Positions 12,801 through 23,822 of a stretch of 64,000 bases of DNA are shown one piece after another. How positions within the stretch are numbered: the first letter of the stretch is position 1; each line of letters starts with the position of its first letter. This DNA is from Schistosoma haematobium (taxonomy: Eukaryota; Platyhelminthes; Trematoda; Strigeidida; Schistosomatidae): positions 6,172,801 through 6,236,800 of the forward strand of contig NC_067198.1 of the NCBI RefSeq assembly GCF_000699445.3, in the 5' to 3' direction. The notes beneath the pieces were generated by a model. That model did not search any database and was not told the origin of the DNA. It was given only the letters and a program-made list of their open reading frames with translations. A program made the position numbers and the translations under genes.

Positions 12801-12989
12801 ATTATTAATTGTTTTTGTGATATCAATTATATATGTAGTGCACATTGGGAAAGGTTTATTTATCCAATCATTAGTTCATGGGCTACATATTCACAAGATG
12901 TAATTGTTCCTATAATACGTGAATTTCGTCCAATTCAAATTAATATACAATCAAAACCAATAGCAAATCATACGATACAACAATGTTAA
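7656..12989 (+). CDS. Unidentified gene, last four exons; hydrophobic C-terminus
   Basis: I do not recognise this protein. Four exons chain in one frame: 7679 (or 7656)..7870, 9659..9810, 11050..11099 and 12644..12989. Each has AG/GT borders, and the phases agree at every junction (1, 0, 2): G+TT gives Val, CAA/ATT is a clean break, AA+A gives Lys. That agreement is the main reason to believe the chain. The first visible exon is polar and Asn/Ser-rich. The second is Tyr/Cys/His-bearing (PYEPPTYCRAHITSE). The third is only 50 nt. The last encodes HRGLREACLAIGIVF followed by a long hydrophobic stretch and a polar tail ending in QQC. It is probably membrane-anchored or membrane-embedded (inference). 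No start codon was found, so more 5' exons must lie upstream. Introns are 1.8, 1.2 and 1.5 kb and hold several SINE and hammerhead repeats. Confidence 0.62.
7679..7870 (+). CDS. Exon of the unidentified gene (polar, Asn/Ser-rich)
   Basis: The acceptor TTTTGTTCTCTTTAATAG precedes the exon; a second possible acceptor (CTTTCAG) would start it at 7656. The frame reads DRAKVVETLNSPSDENNEW... and ends ...NDNNRRG. The donor GAG/GTAATC at 7871 leaves phase 1. It joins in frame to the next exon, where G+TT makes Val. Confidence 0.6.
7871..9658 (+). other. Intron of the unidentified gene
   Basis: 1,788 bp from donor GTAATC to acceptor AAAAG. No repeat boundary is obvious. The overlapping open frames around 8031-8335 lack coding support. 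Confidence 0.4.
9659..9810 (+). CDS. Exon of the unidentified gene
   Basis: The exon is preceded by ...CAATTAAAAG and followed by the donor GTAGGT at 9811. It is 152 nt, 2+150, so it enters in phase 1 and leaves in phase 0. The reading starts DNTHIPYEPPTYCRAHIT and ends NCFVNTSQ, with three cysteines. A (TA)n tract begins 19 bp into the following intron. Confidence 0.6.
9829..9862. repeat. (TA)n microsatellite
   Basis: An uninterrupted TA run 19 bases after the donor of the 9659-9810 exon. Confidence 0.9.
10010..10200 (+). repeat. Family B (Smα-type) repeat, ribozyme half deleted
   Basis: The pol III-like head GGATTGAAGTTGATCAATCT...GCATATGTGCATACTGTGC is followed by the minus-strand ribozyme part (GTGGAATCCAGGACGCGCG TTTCGTCC). 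The CTGACGA half has been lost, so no catalysis is expected. Confidence 0.7.
11050..11099 (+). CDS. 50-nt micro-exon of the unidentified gene
   Basis: Acceptor TTTGGACAG and a consensus donor GTAAGTTC flank 50 nt reading IQYLPIPEAKMEQISE plus AA. It enters in phase 0 and leaves in phase 2, and both match the neighbouring exons. Confidence 0.62.
11195..11640 (+). repeat. ~530-bp SINE-like repeat, diverged copy
   Basis: It starts at CCCCCAAATGCCCTGGTACG, the same 5' point as the other copies, and shares the blocks TTGTTTACGAAATT and GGTGAATATGGAGGATCC. It is clearly older than the 28.9, 46.9 and 52.0 kb copies and its 3' end is lost. Confidence 0.65.
11930..12535 (+). repeat. Family I interspersed repeat, interrupted by a family C element
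   Basis: 11930-11990 and 12303-12535 align with a continuous copy at 53745-54115. Shared blocks are ATAATGATTGGTTGT, CCTGTAGAATAGACAC and GTTATAACA. Confidence 0.65.
11991..12302. mobile_element. Family C hammerhead element, head-to-head inverted pair
   Basis: Inverted arms 11991-12057 and 12097-12164 differ at about five positions over 67 and are separated by 39 nt. The minus-strand motif has CTGACGA (12058-12052), stem II GTGC/GCAC, GAAA (12037-12034) and stem III CCC/GGG before UC. The plus-strand motif has CTGACGA (12096-12102), GTGC/GCAT and GAAA (12117-12120). Stem I is weak in both. The flanks TAGTAGATAGTCTA (11977-11990) and TAGTAGATAATCTA (12303-12316) are a target-site duplication with one difference. 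Confidence 0.75.
12644..12989 (+). CDS. Terminal exon of the unidentified gene, hydrophobic segments
   Basis: A long pyrimidine tract and TTTTTAG precede the exon, whose first base completes a Lys codon. The 115-residue reading is AHQKIHRGLREACLAIG..., then aliphatic/aromatic stretches that could form one or two membrane passes, then SAHWERFIYPIISSWATYSQ and a hydrophilic end. The stop is TAA at 12987. An (AAT)n microsatellite follows directly. An in-frame extension upstream through an AAT run is intron read-through and is not included. Confidence 0.65.
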
Positions 12990-12990
12990 T

Positions 12991-13029
<39 letters not shown>

Positions 13030-13324
13030 TGAACAATAACTGAAATAGGTTTTCCCGCCCCCCCCTCATTTTTCTCTCTTTTTAGTTAGCTTTACTTTTT
13101 CCCTAGCAACAAAAAAAAAGTTTTTTTAATGAAAAAAAAACAACATAAAAATCTAATATTTCATATTTTTTAAAAATTAGTTTGAAGTTTGATATATTGA
13201 TTTAATTTTTTTATTTGAAAAGGAGGGGGGAAGAATTGTGAGAAGTGAATTTCTTTTGTTTTTCTTTTTTTGAAAAAGATTTTATTATCAGGAAGGGAGG
13301 GGGTTTTTATAAATTTTAATAGTT
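12990..13324. other. Simple-sequence region after the unidentified gene
   Basis: (AAT)n at 12994-13028, then C, A, T and G homopolymer runs. It is a probable 3'-UTR; no clear AATAAA was found. Confidence 0.4.
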
Positions 13325-13860
13325 GAATTCATGAGTTGATTAAAGCTAGATCAGCATTGAAAAACTGGAATTATTGGATGGACTTTAACTGACTCATGAA
13401 TTTAACTATTAAATTATTGCGATCTACATAAAACCCTCCTTCCTGATAATAATCATCATGTACTCACTAGTGACTGGCTTCAAGAGTCATTTCCTGTAGT
13501 TCTAGTGAGAAGCAGTGACCAGTGGAGTTCAACTGGGTCTGTTGTCAGGCAGTAACTCACTGAAGACAGTGATAGACGGTGGCACAATATCATAGATTGG
13601 TTGAAGTTAGACATTAACACCATTGGATGCCAACTCAATGGTCCAGAGGTTAAGCGTTCGCACGCGAGACCAATAAGTCCTGGGTTCGAATCCCGCGTGT
13701 GTGATCGTAGATGCGCTGCTGAGGAGTCCCAGACTAGGACGAAACGGCCATCCAGTGCTTCCAGATTTTCTAAGGTGGTTTAGCTTTAGTGGACTCATGA
13801 ATTCAACTATGAAATTACTATAATATCCACAAAACCCCTTCTGATTATAAAAAGTTGTGT
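13325..13860 (+). mobile_element. Family A SINE, near-complete, with hammerhead
   Basis: A truncated 3' end (13325-13450) runs into a full copy. It has the 5' region GTGAGAAGCAGTGACCAGTG, a tRNA-like A/B-box region with GGGTTCGAATCC at 13682-13693, and a hammerhead at 13712-13760. The hammerhead has stem I GCGCTG/CAGTGC, core CTGAGGA at 13719-13725, stem II GTCC/GGAC, GAAA at 13741-13744 and cleavage triplet AUC. One stem III pair is mismatched. The 3' end is TATCCACAAAACCCC. Confidence 0.75.
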
Positions 13861-14574
13861 TCCACTGTATCGTCCAGTTACGACATACACTTCGCATGGT
13901 AGGCTATGTAAATGAGAAAACTAAAGTGAGTAATAGGAAAGTTTAATTGTCAAATTGAATTATGACGTTACAAAAATCACAAGTATATTTACCGTTATCT
14001 TTCAAACTCAAACAACGACTTGTAGACTGTAACCATGAAGTGATGCATAATAGATCTCCTCTAATAGCTTAATCCTGAGGTTGTATATGAGTACAGCTAT
14101 ATGATATATCTATGCTCATCCAGTCTACATCTCAGTCTGTTCAGTAAATACATGAACTGAATTCATAAAACATTAATGTTACAAAATATTTGTATATATC
14201 AATTAATTCCCAGTTTTTTTGTTGGTCGTTATAAAACATTTTTGAAATCCCTTAAAAGTCAAGCTATACATAGTCCTTTCATGTCTTATTGCCTTCCTAT
14301 TGTGTTAGATGAATTTGGATTTTGTAATCAAAAAGAAGTAATAAAGATCGGAAACGAATATATTTAGTCAGAATAAGAAGGTAAAAAGAACAGATTAGAC
14401 AGAAATGTAGAAAAAACTAACCAACTGATTTCCATAGTTTCCTTTATAAAGAATAATAGGCGAGTGAAAACAGAACACTGAAGCAAGATAATTGCTCCTT
14501 TAAGTATAAAGTAATCTCATAGCTAATGATGTCCTATTCAAAATCTCAGGATTTTCCAGTAATTATGTTTCGTA

Positions 14575-14720
14575 ATTTAAATTGATCTGTTAAGCTTCTC
14601 ACTCCACATACAACCTTAGCGACGGTTGAAACTAGGATCTTCAGGTCTCACTGTAAACGCTTAACCTTTAAACGGCTCAGTGAATAATCAATTGTTAACA
14701 TTAATAACTCCAGTTAATTC
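14575..14720 (-). repeat. Family A SINE fragment
   Basis: Minus strand: GAAACTAGGATCTTCAGG, then AAACGCTTAACCTTTAAAC of the tRNA-like head. Confidence 0.5.
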
Positions 14721-14984
14721 ACAATATTGCACAACCACCTTATATTGTTTTCGTTAAGTAAATATTTTATATCTAACACGGTTAAAGTTTATTAGTCAAA
14801 GCTTTTTACTAGAACTCAGGAAATCACCTCTCACTAAGAAGTACATGATAATCATCAGTGTAAGGGATACTATGGAAACTGTTGTTCACGTAAAACATTA
14901 GTTCTGTTGTAAAATTAATTTTTCTGAATTGTACTCTTTATTAATAGTACATAGTTTTAGCTTCCACTTAGGGTCGCTCCTAGA

Positions 14985-15185
14985 GTTCAAACCCGTGGTT
15001 GAAAGATTAAGCATTCTCTATGAGGCCTGAAGAACTTAGGTTCAATCCTTTTTTAAGATCATGCATGAACAGTGCTATGAGCTCCATACTAGAAGAAAAT
15101 GGCTGTTCGGTATTTTCTGGTTTTCAGTGACTATCTAAATGCAATTAGGTTTTGGTGTAAACTATAAAATTCAACAATCTATGAA
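14985..15185 (+). repeat. Family A SINE fragment, decayed ribozyme
   Basis: GGTTGAAAGATTAAGCATTC, AGGTTCAATCC (B-box region) and TGGTTTTCAGTGACTATC are degraded SINE blocks. Confidence 0.45.
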
Positions 15186-15459
15186 AAACCCTTAAACACA
15201 AATATGTGTACTGAAGATTGTTGTATCCTGATGAGAATAATGAATGGCAACTGTCATAATCCATTTACGGACTAATACTATATGTGTATTTTTATCGTAT
15301 GGTTTTTAAATAACTAAACTATTCATATTCGTGTTCCTCTTATCATTAGCATTATTTTGACATATGAACTATTATTATACGATTTACCATTCTCGAGTTA
15401 TGCCTAGTCTATCAATTACAGTCTCCCACATTCACAGTCACTTCTGTCTAAATCTTGTA

Positions 15460-15800
15460 CTTATGTTGTTTTCCCTTTTATGGTACGATGTCGTCTGGCT
15501 GGTTTGTATATAAGCCCAGTATGGTTGAAATACATGATTCATGTCGTGGAGGTTGAGCATTGTGTTCTGGGCTCAACAGGCAAGGCTAGACAGGAAGAAG
15601 GACCAATAAAGGCTGTAAACTGCTCGGACGGGTTTTATGCGTCATTGGTTCAGTCGATAATCCACTTTTCTCTAATTGGTGGTATCATTACGTCATACAT
15701 TGATAAGGCACAAGGCCATGAGATATAACACTATATCCATTATTGTAGTTTACTGACAAATCTTGCTATATTCCCTAGCATAATCACACTAAAGATTGTA
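15460..15800 (+). mobile_element. Possible solo LTR
   Basis: The stretch is more GC-rich than its surroundings. It has a TATA-like TATATAAG (15508), AATAAA (15605) in a regulatory-looking context, and TGTT/AACA near its ends (15464, 15730). It reminds me of LTRs of schistosome gypsy-like elements, but I could not fix the ends or a target duplication. An 82-codon frame inside is probably not a gene. Confidence 0.4.
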
Positions 15801-17334
15801 CTTAGTAATAACAGTATCATCTTGTTATCATTCCTGGAATGTAACTCAAACACAAAGGTTTACGAGAGATGATTTTGGTTTGGTGAATAGTGTACTTAAT
15901 TACAATATCTTCCCCTCATACTTTCACTTTATTTACCGTTAGGCTTTGACCGTTGTATTATCCTTGTGGGTATTGATAATAATCGGAATATTAACGAAAT
16001 AGTCAATCGGCATTTTTAATTGGGAAAAAATATGCTGAGAGTAATTCAATTTGGATCTTTCTATTAAATATAGTACAACAAAGAACAAAGATTCCTCCAT
16101 ATGGGCAAATGATTATTAAAAAATCTAAGTGAATATATTCTCGTTACTTTGATCAAACATTGTAGAACAGAGAAGTAGGTTGTTATGTCATAAAATCATT
16201 GGACGTGCCAAATCACCACTCAGATTCCTAATTCAAATTCGAACTATTTCACGTCTACTATTTCCTCAACAGTATATAGTGTCCTCAAACTGACCAATTA
16301 CGTGCCCGACTTTCCCTATTGACCTTTAAAAGACAGCTAATTTCCTATTGGTCCGTCATCTGAAAGCTCCTCTCTATCCCCTGAATTGAGTTCAGAAGTA
16401 GTAACCAGCCTCTATTAAATCTATACTTCAAACAGATGTGATTTACATACAGATATATCGTCACACCATAGAATAAAAAATAACTAATATGCATGAACAA
16501 GCTCAAAGTGGCTGTGAATTTAGGTGACTATAGGGAATCGACTGACAACAAATTAGGAATATTAAGTTGTAATGATAGTAGTTTATGGGTTAACCGAAAG
16601 CTTATAATAAATGAAATACATAGACCTAGTAATCTAGTTACTTAATAAGCATATAATAAGAATATATAATATTAATCCATACACTAGTTCTGTGAGTTAT
16701 CATTCCTTCAATCTTCGTTCTGACATAATGTAAGCCCATGAACGTATAACTCGGCTTTGACAACTCCAAATTAGACAAATTAAATTTTTAAAATAACTAA
16801 GGCTTTAAGAAAAGACAATGATCACTATAGGGGACATTGAATTATGAGTAAATGAGAATCTCTCACCACATAATGATTGGAACGCTACGAGATACAATGT
16901 ATTCAAGAATAAGTTCTCCGTTTCTGTGATAATGTTAGAAAAGACAGAGCTTGTACATGGTACGTTACTCTTCTCCATAATTTGAATAAAATATACTCTG
17001 TCGACAAGTACTGACATTTTATAACAACTTTAAGACATAACTAACCAATTATATCGAGTTTAAAACTAGCCATTTAATTGGACGAAACGGGATGAAAAAT
17101 ATTGGAAAATGGGATAAAAAAGCATTTTTAAAGGGGTGAAAAAAAATTATTAAAAAAATTACAAAAATGGCCAGTTGTTTAATGACATTCAATCATATGT
17201 ACGTAGTTGTTACGAAATATTCACGTTTCTAATTTATCTACTGACAATTTACAAGTAGCTAAATAGTTTTTTAAACAATTTCTGCTCAGGGTTAGTCGAT
17301 ACGTAATTCAATATACTTCATTTATTGTCAAAAG

Positions 17335-17418
<84 letters not shown>

Positions 17419-18050
17419 CAAACTTATTTGAAAATCAAGGCAGAATTTTTAACACAATACAGATGTACATATAAACATACTTTTCTATAATGAAATAGAG
17501 GTAACTAGAAATGTGTATATAGGTAAATAAATAGTAGATAGGATAACTGCTAGGATAGAGATAATGTGACAGACAGATGGATATATCTGGACAGTTCGTT
17601 ATTAGAAATAAATAAAAACAGGTTAGAATCGAACTAGAATTCTTTCCTTTTTTTTTTATTATTGTCATCTGTTAAATGCATTTAATAATTGAAGAAGAAA
17701 AAAAGTAGAGAAAAAGAAGAAGAAGAAGAAGAAGAAGGCGATGACTATGGAAATATAACAGTATCTTATTTAGTTGTTTCATCATAAATAAAACTATACT
17801 GTTTAGAATGAATAATATTTTATTTGTGCACTTGTTATGTTTGTTAGTCTTTTGTTGTTATCACCAAAGAAGAAGAAGAAGAAAATCACAAGTTGACCTA
17901 GAAGAAATTAATATTTTAAATTTTAATTTATTTTAAAGATTGAAGTATTTTGCTAAATCAGCAGATAGGTATTTTGGTTGAAGGAGATTTATAACGATTA
18001 ATTTTATATGTAGGCTATACTCGTTAGGATACTAGTAGGAACTAGTGGAA
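15801..18050. other. Noncoding with a long AAT microsatellite
   Basis: (AAT)n at about 17338-17416; AAG-rich runs near 17716-17738 and 17867-17882. A less AT-rich block at 16190-16440 may be an old repeat. No exon seen. Confidence 0.4.
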
Positions 18051-18059
18051 CTAATGTAT

Positions 18060-18170
18060 CCTGGTATTGGTATTCTTTGGTACCGTCCATCTATAAGTGA
18101 GCCTAGAAACTTTAGACCTTACAACCGACGTTTAACCATCAAAGCTACCGAGTCAGCCTCAAATTGAACA
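18060..18170 (-). repeat. Family A SINE fragment
   Basis: Minus strand: decayed ribozyme and head region, with AACCATCAAAGCTACCGAGTC near 18135-18155. Confidence 0.4.
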
Positions 18171-18699
18171 ATTACAACTTCAATCAATCTCTTGTCGTTT
18201 GATTTCATTGGTGATAGGTGTCTCATCTCCAATTTCCCTGAACTTGACCAATTAAAAATTTTCAATAGAACTTCAGGATCATTATGAACTGAATCATTTG
18301 TAAGATGATTATCATAGTTTTATTTAAAAGGATTCTGTAAAGCGTAGTTTAACTTGCAGGTTGTATTTGTCATAGATAGATCTCATTCACGATATCATTT
18401 GAAATGATATACACAAGTCTATTTATATACTGAAGTGGAACCGGTGTTTCAACCCTATATATAACTAACTGACTAACTGTCTGTGGAACAGTGGCTTGAT
18501 GACCATAACACTCGAGTGACAAATATCTCTAGACAAACGTTTGAAATTGATTCTATGTACTTTGACTTGAACACACACACAGTAATACTCTTAATCTTTA
18601 CACAAATGTACTTCTCAAGTATACTTCTTATACTCACTTTACTGATCAGTGGTGTACAAGGTTTCTGTTCAGTCACAACCAATAGAGAGACGTGAATTC

Positions 18700-18955
18700 A
18701 TTTTATTGGTTGTTTGAATCTTACCAGTGATATTTAGGACTGCGATCGCCCAATCTCTTCTAGAATATCTGTACCCTGTGCGAGTTGCCTCGATATTACT
18801 ATTAAGTTACAAGTACTTCAAGCATAGTTGGTTGATGACTGGTGGCGCGTTCCGTCTTTTTAGTAACTCGTCAGATAAATCGAGCTGACGAGTCTCAGAT
18901 AGGACAAAACACATGTCCTGGATTCCGCTGCTGGCTACCAACCTACTATACTTAA
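18700..18955. mobile_element. Family B (Smα-type) element with inverted ribozyme pair
   Basis: The head TTTAGGACTGCGATCGCCC...GTACCCTGTGCGAGTTGCC (+) is followed by a minus ribozyme segment (ACTCGTCAG near 18866) and, 14 bp on, a plus segment (CTGACGAGTCTCAGATAGG). Both cores are damaged at the GAAA box: GGAA on the minus strand and AAAA on the plus strand. Confidence 0.65.
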
Positions 18956-19104
18956 AGAGAAGCAAATTTTGGGCTTTTACCATTTCCTTCTAATCCGATC
19001 GATCAAACTCACTAATCACCATTTAACTTTGGCTGAAATTAGTATTTTCATGATGTTCTACACCTTGATGTACTATGACCTTTATAATACAATAATGCCA
19101 CATA

Positions 19105-19280
19105 ATTTACACCTAGGTCCAGCGTTTCCTATCGACTACCTCCAACCACCATCTTGTCTCAACACAGTGCACTCATTGTCAAGCCACTTAAACTAGTAGC
19201 CACATTGCAACTTGGTCGATAGGATTCGATCTTCACTAAGAAGGACCTGACACACGTCATTGATCACTACACAGTAAGTA
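19105..19280 (+). repeat. Family C element fragment, 3' part
   Basis: It matches the 12.1-12.3 kb copy: TTTCCTATCGACTACCTCC, AACCACCATCTTGTCTC and TTGGTCGATAGGATTCGATC. The ribozyme core is absent. Confidence 0.6.
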
Positions 19281-19609
19281 ACTTGAATGAGTAGAAGAAT
19301 CAAAATAACATAGTTTTAATAAAAGATCATAAGCACTTGAAGATTATTATTCCGTCATCATCTCATCAATAAAATTTATATCCATCTATACAGGGGAAAA
19401 CACAACGTCCTCTGTCGATAAATGCGTTGGAGAATATCAAAATCAATAAACAGAAATGCACAAAAGCCATAGGACTCAAATACAATGAAATGATTATTTA
19501 AGTTAAATGAAACTAAAGATGATTGGCAATGCAATACTATAAATATAAATTACGGTTAGAATAAACAATATAATAACCTTGGTTGTATCCGCGTCGCTTA
19601 TAACCTCTA

Positions 19610-19690
19610 CAATTTCCACGACGCGAAGTAAGAACACAAAAACTAGCCCAAGTGAAGATTTATTAACCCAAAAACACGACGACGATCCCG
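19610..19690. repeat. Short repeat shared with 20660-20740
   Basis: Both carry TTCC.ACGACGC.A.GTAA followed by GATTTATTAAC...AAACACGACGAC. The family was not identified. Confidence 0.45.
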
Positions 19691-20029
19691 CTCGTGGGAT
19701 TCGAACACAGAACCTGGTTCATGATCCCAACTAAACATAATTTCCAACCGAAGGATTTTGAAAGAGATTAGTTTCATTATTGCCACAGATTGATATCAGT
19801 TATGCAAAATGTTATTGAAAACTAGCAGTCATTCAACAGTTGTTTCTCCATAGAATAAGTGGATGACATAGTTCTGATTGGTTAAGAAGGTGTTACAATA
19901 TAGAGTCTTCTGACAGCCTCGTTAATAATATAAACATCTTGACGATGAAATCTGCACTATCTAAGTGCGAAATTTCGCTTCACGACTGAGGTATATCAAT
20001 ATCTAAACTGATGATGGAGAGTGAAGTAT

Positions 20030-20600
20030 ATGAATGTATCGACCACTTCACTGGTTTCGGAAGTCCAACCAGTATTGGCGGGTTGATTTCTGACCAAATT
20101 TCAGTATGGATTTAGAAAACTCAGCTGGCATTCGTTGATCCGTGGCTTGAGCGAGATGAACCTCTGCGAACCAAAGGACGACCACACTGTCCAGCACTTC
20201 GTTGTTTCCAACCTGTGGCTGTGAAACATGACTTTTGAAAATAGAGGACCTCGAGGGTTAGTAGTATACAATGATGTATGTCTTTGAGACAGCACTTAAA
20301 TGTGCCGACACCACTAATTCAGCATTGTTGAGATCAGACTCAGAATACTAGGTCAAGATGACAAATCATTTGATGATATAGGAAATGTTCACTGATGATT
20401 GATGAGATACTCATTACACATGTCTTAACACCACCTATCTCAACTTGCAACGTTAGCTGGAGTAAGAATATGTTTAGAGAAATCTAAGGTTGGCCAAACC
20501 AAAACGTGACATAAGTACACGAAATCACTGATGGTTGATCTGAGATATTTTGGTAAGTCCAGACAATGTGATTGAAGTTTTCACTGTTTTGTCTGGTCTT
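20030..20600 (+). pseudogene. Degenerate CR1-like (SR1/SR3-type) LINE fragment
   Basis: Across shifting frames the plus strand still shows the pattern seen near the end of CR1-type reverse transcriptases in schistosome LINEs: a KGR block, then ET.LLKIEDLE, then a C-L-R region. Further on come blocks like ISTCNVSWSKN and AKPKRD. Many stops and frameshifts are present. This is pattern recognition from memory, without alignment. Confidence 0.5.
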
Positions 20601-21905
20601 CGCTAATTGTTATGTCTGAATTGCTTAATACTTACACATGGAACCACTGCGATTCCCACGACGCAACGTAAAAACACCAAGACTGGTACAAGTGATGATT
20701 TATTAACTTCAAAACACGACGACAACCCTAGTCGAAAATACATTCATTTGTATATTGGTTGTACACCCATTCTGAATATTAATAAGGATGAAATCACATA
20801 TATAAGAAAGATGCCCATAGTTATAACAAATCACATCCTGCATGTTATGCTGAGCATAGTTCAGGTTAATTTAATACAAGAGTATCGTATCTTGGATAAA
20901 CATCACACTCAAATATATCAGTGTTATACCGAATAAGGTATCATACTGGGAAACATAACAAATATTATATGGAGTTACAAACAGAAGTAATGTTGATCAT
21001 AAATCACAATGACTTAAAATTGTGGTTTTGTCTCTTCATTCAGTTATATCACCTCCCGCTTTCTTGAAATGGATACGTAGGAGTAAGTTTTAAGTAGTGG
21101 TTATTCGAAGAGTTCTTTTTCTTTTTCAAACCCGCTAGGATCTTTCGGCCGTTCGCATGGTTGCGTTCCAGGTTTTTATTATGTTAAGGGTTCACGGTGA
21201 GTATTAAACAACTGGACCATTCAAGTCGTATACAATGATATACAATTTCAATTCAAATCACCTTTCGATAGGAAATGCAATGACTGAATATTATCATTTA
21301 TGATGATTATCTTATACTTGACATGGTTGAACTCAACTAATCATAAATTACTATCAGAACTTTAGGAATTCATATCAAAGTTAATTTTTAATATGAACAT
21401 GAATGCAACGTGATTTAAGAGTATTTTTTGTTACTGACAGCTGATGAATCCCGTATCATAATGATCTACATGTCCATTGTGCTTTGTTCCTTAATGGTTC
21501 ATCATTTGAAATCCATCCATGATGAAAACTATTTCAAAACGTCTCATTGCATTTCTTTCTTACTACTACTATATAATTGCTTTTCTGTAAACTTGTTACA
21601 AATGATTAAAACACTAATACCCCTTGTGTTTGAACACTTAGACATAGACTTACTAATTGCTTTTTCGTCATCAGAAGTCTTCTACTCTTGAAATCCGAAC
21701 AGAAAACAAAGAACAAGAAGTATGGGAGGAGCGTCACTTTGAAGGTTATTTTACCTGAAGATAACAGTAATAATTATTGAACTATATGTAACTTTAAAAT
21801 ACTAAAAGTTTCAGGAGAACATTCTAACATTTATAGAATTTTCTTGTAGAGTTCTAAGAAAAATCTAACCATGGACATATATTTTTTAAGCATTTTCCTG
21901 ACTTT

Positions 21906-22093
21906 ACCTGGTGTTGTTTTACTTATAGCTTCCCATTATTATTTAGGATTGCAACTGATCAGTTTCATGTTGTCATATGTGCATCCTGTGCGAATTGCAT
22001 CGATATAACCCTAAGTCACAAGCTGACGAGTCACAAATGGGACGAAACGCGCGTCCTGGATTCCACTGCTAGCCACTATCCATATTTGCTTAA
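21906..22093 (+). mobile_element. Family B (Smα-type) element with 14-bp target duplication
   Basis: ATTTTCCTGACTTT occurs exactly at 21892-21905 and 22094-22107. The 188-bp insertion has the pol III-like head (TGCATCCTGTGCGAATTGC) joined directly to a plus-strand ribozyme: CTGACGA at about 22024, stem II GTC/GAC, GAAA, CGC/GCG, GUC. The head partner of stem I is missing. In the 45.8 kb copy the ribozyme points the other way relative to the head, so this copy is rearranged. Confidence 0.75.
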
Positions 22094-22107
22094 ATTTTCC
22101 TGACTTT

Positions 22108-23625
22108 TGGAAAAATTCTCCAAGCAACTATCATAGACATCAAACAGACGATCATCGACTTTATTCATATGATCTCTTATGAGCCAAAAGTTTATATTAT
22201 CAATCGTAGTATTTTTATAACAGGTTCCCTCAAACTGAAGTCAATCTGCCGTCTAAATTATATAAATAAATCTCCAGTTAACTTATTCCATTAAAATATG
22301 TTCAATATATAGTGGCTGATCCTATGTTGAGCCCATATAGCTTATTCTAGCTTCCGGATAAGCTAATTTATCCATCCTTTTCAAGCTACACTTTGACCTT
22401 GTTAATTATTCACTTATCAACCCTGACTGATTTTATATGAGTGTATGTGTGCGTGTGTACATCATATCCTACTCATCACATGTCTGTAGCTTGTTTTTTT
22501 GTGACTATAAATATTAATTAACACTCGATTAAATCGAGTTGGCTTACACGCCTTCCTCCACTGTGTGCCGTCTCGTTTCTTCACTTCCTTCCTACGTCTC
22601 TCTGATTATCTGTTTCGATCAATGATTGTACAAAACATACATATTCAAATATCTATTCTTATATTTGACTTATTTAATTCCATTATTCACTAACGCGATC
22701 TAATGTCGATAATTACATATACGAGGATTGACGATATGTATATTTCATTACCAATCAACTATACGATCTAACTCAAATTAGATCTCAGGTCGCTAAAAAT
22801 GAATGTCGAAATTCATTCTATTTTAACTTTTCAATTTCATGAATCTTCAATTATTTTTTTTCCTAAAATGAAAAACAAACTAAACAGAAAGAATGTGATT
22901 TAAAAACACTGGAAAATGGATTTATTCCTCAAGGGAGATGTTCAATGCTTCAATATATAGATGTGTATACATATCGTTTTGTTTTGATAGCTTGTTGATA
23001 CCTTGGTATTGTTATTGTTGTTGTTGTTTTTATCAACAAATAACTATTTGTATTTTCATCATTTCTGCTGTTTTGTTTATTTGTTACCAGGTTAGATTTT
23101 TTGCATTTGTATCAAAATATAACATTCGTCCATTTTTAAATACCCCCCTTGCTCTGTCCCCCCCCCATTTTTCCTACGCATCTAACTATCTATCTACCCA
23201 TCTACTTTAACACCTTGTTATTCTTGTCCAAAGTTCATCAATTAGAAATTCTTTTTACACACACCTAGTTAATATCTTCATAGTTTCATTCTTAGTTATT
23301 TTGCATTATTTCTTTTGTTTTGGCATTCATATTTCATGTATACTAATCTCTGTAAGATTGTTTCATTGAATTTGTAAGTAAATATTGTGCACTGCAAGAG
23401 TTTACAATTTGCAAAGCACGTTCCAGATCATGTCTGTATGCTTATGTGAGTTAATGAGTAAGTAGGTACACTTGTATGTCATATAGTCCCATGTACATTG
23501 ATAAGTATGTTTCTGTGTGATTAACTGTGTTTATAGGTACACGTAAGCGATAAATATACAATTATAAATAAATCTTATTAAATATTGAAAAATATGTTTG
23601 AAATGTTGGAGTAATTAACAAAACA
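22108..23625. other. Noncoding, AT-rich
   Basis: No exon recognised. The open frame near 22938-23210 is low-complexity T-rich DNA. Confidence 0.35.
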
Positions 23626-23822
23626 TACGCCTGACGAGTCCCAAATAGGACGAAACGCTCATCCTGAATTCCATTGCTAGCCACTATACATCTTTGCTTA
23701 TAATGCGTATGAATTAAGGCTATATCGAGGCAATACGCATAGTATACACATATGCCAATAAGAGACTGATCAATTTCAGTCCAAAACATCAATGGGAAGA
23801 TACAAGTAAACAATACCAAGTA
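23626..23822. repeat. Family B (Smα-type) repeat, ribozyme on plus strand, head on minus
   Basis: CTGACGAGTCCCAAATAGG-AC-GAAA is intact. Stem III (CGC/TCA) is broken and the upstream strand of stem I is lost. The minus-strand head follows (CGAGGCAATACGCATAGTAT). This is the same relative orientation as the 45.8 kb copy. Confidence 0.7.

Noticed and set aside
13601..13897. Overlapping frames on both strands near 13.6-13.9 kb
   Set aside because: They lie entirely within a family A SINE.
22938..23210. 90-codon plus-strand frame
   Set aside because: Low-complexity T/Cys-rich reading without splice sites or start context.
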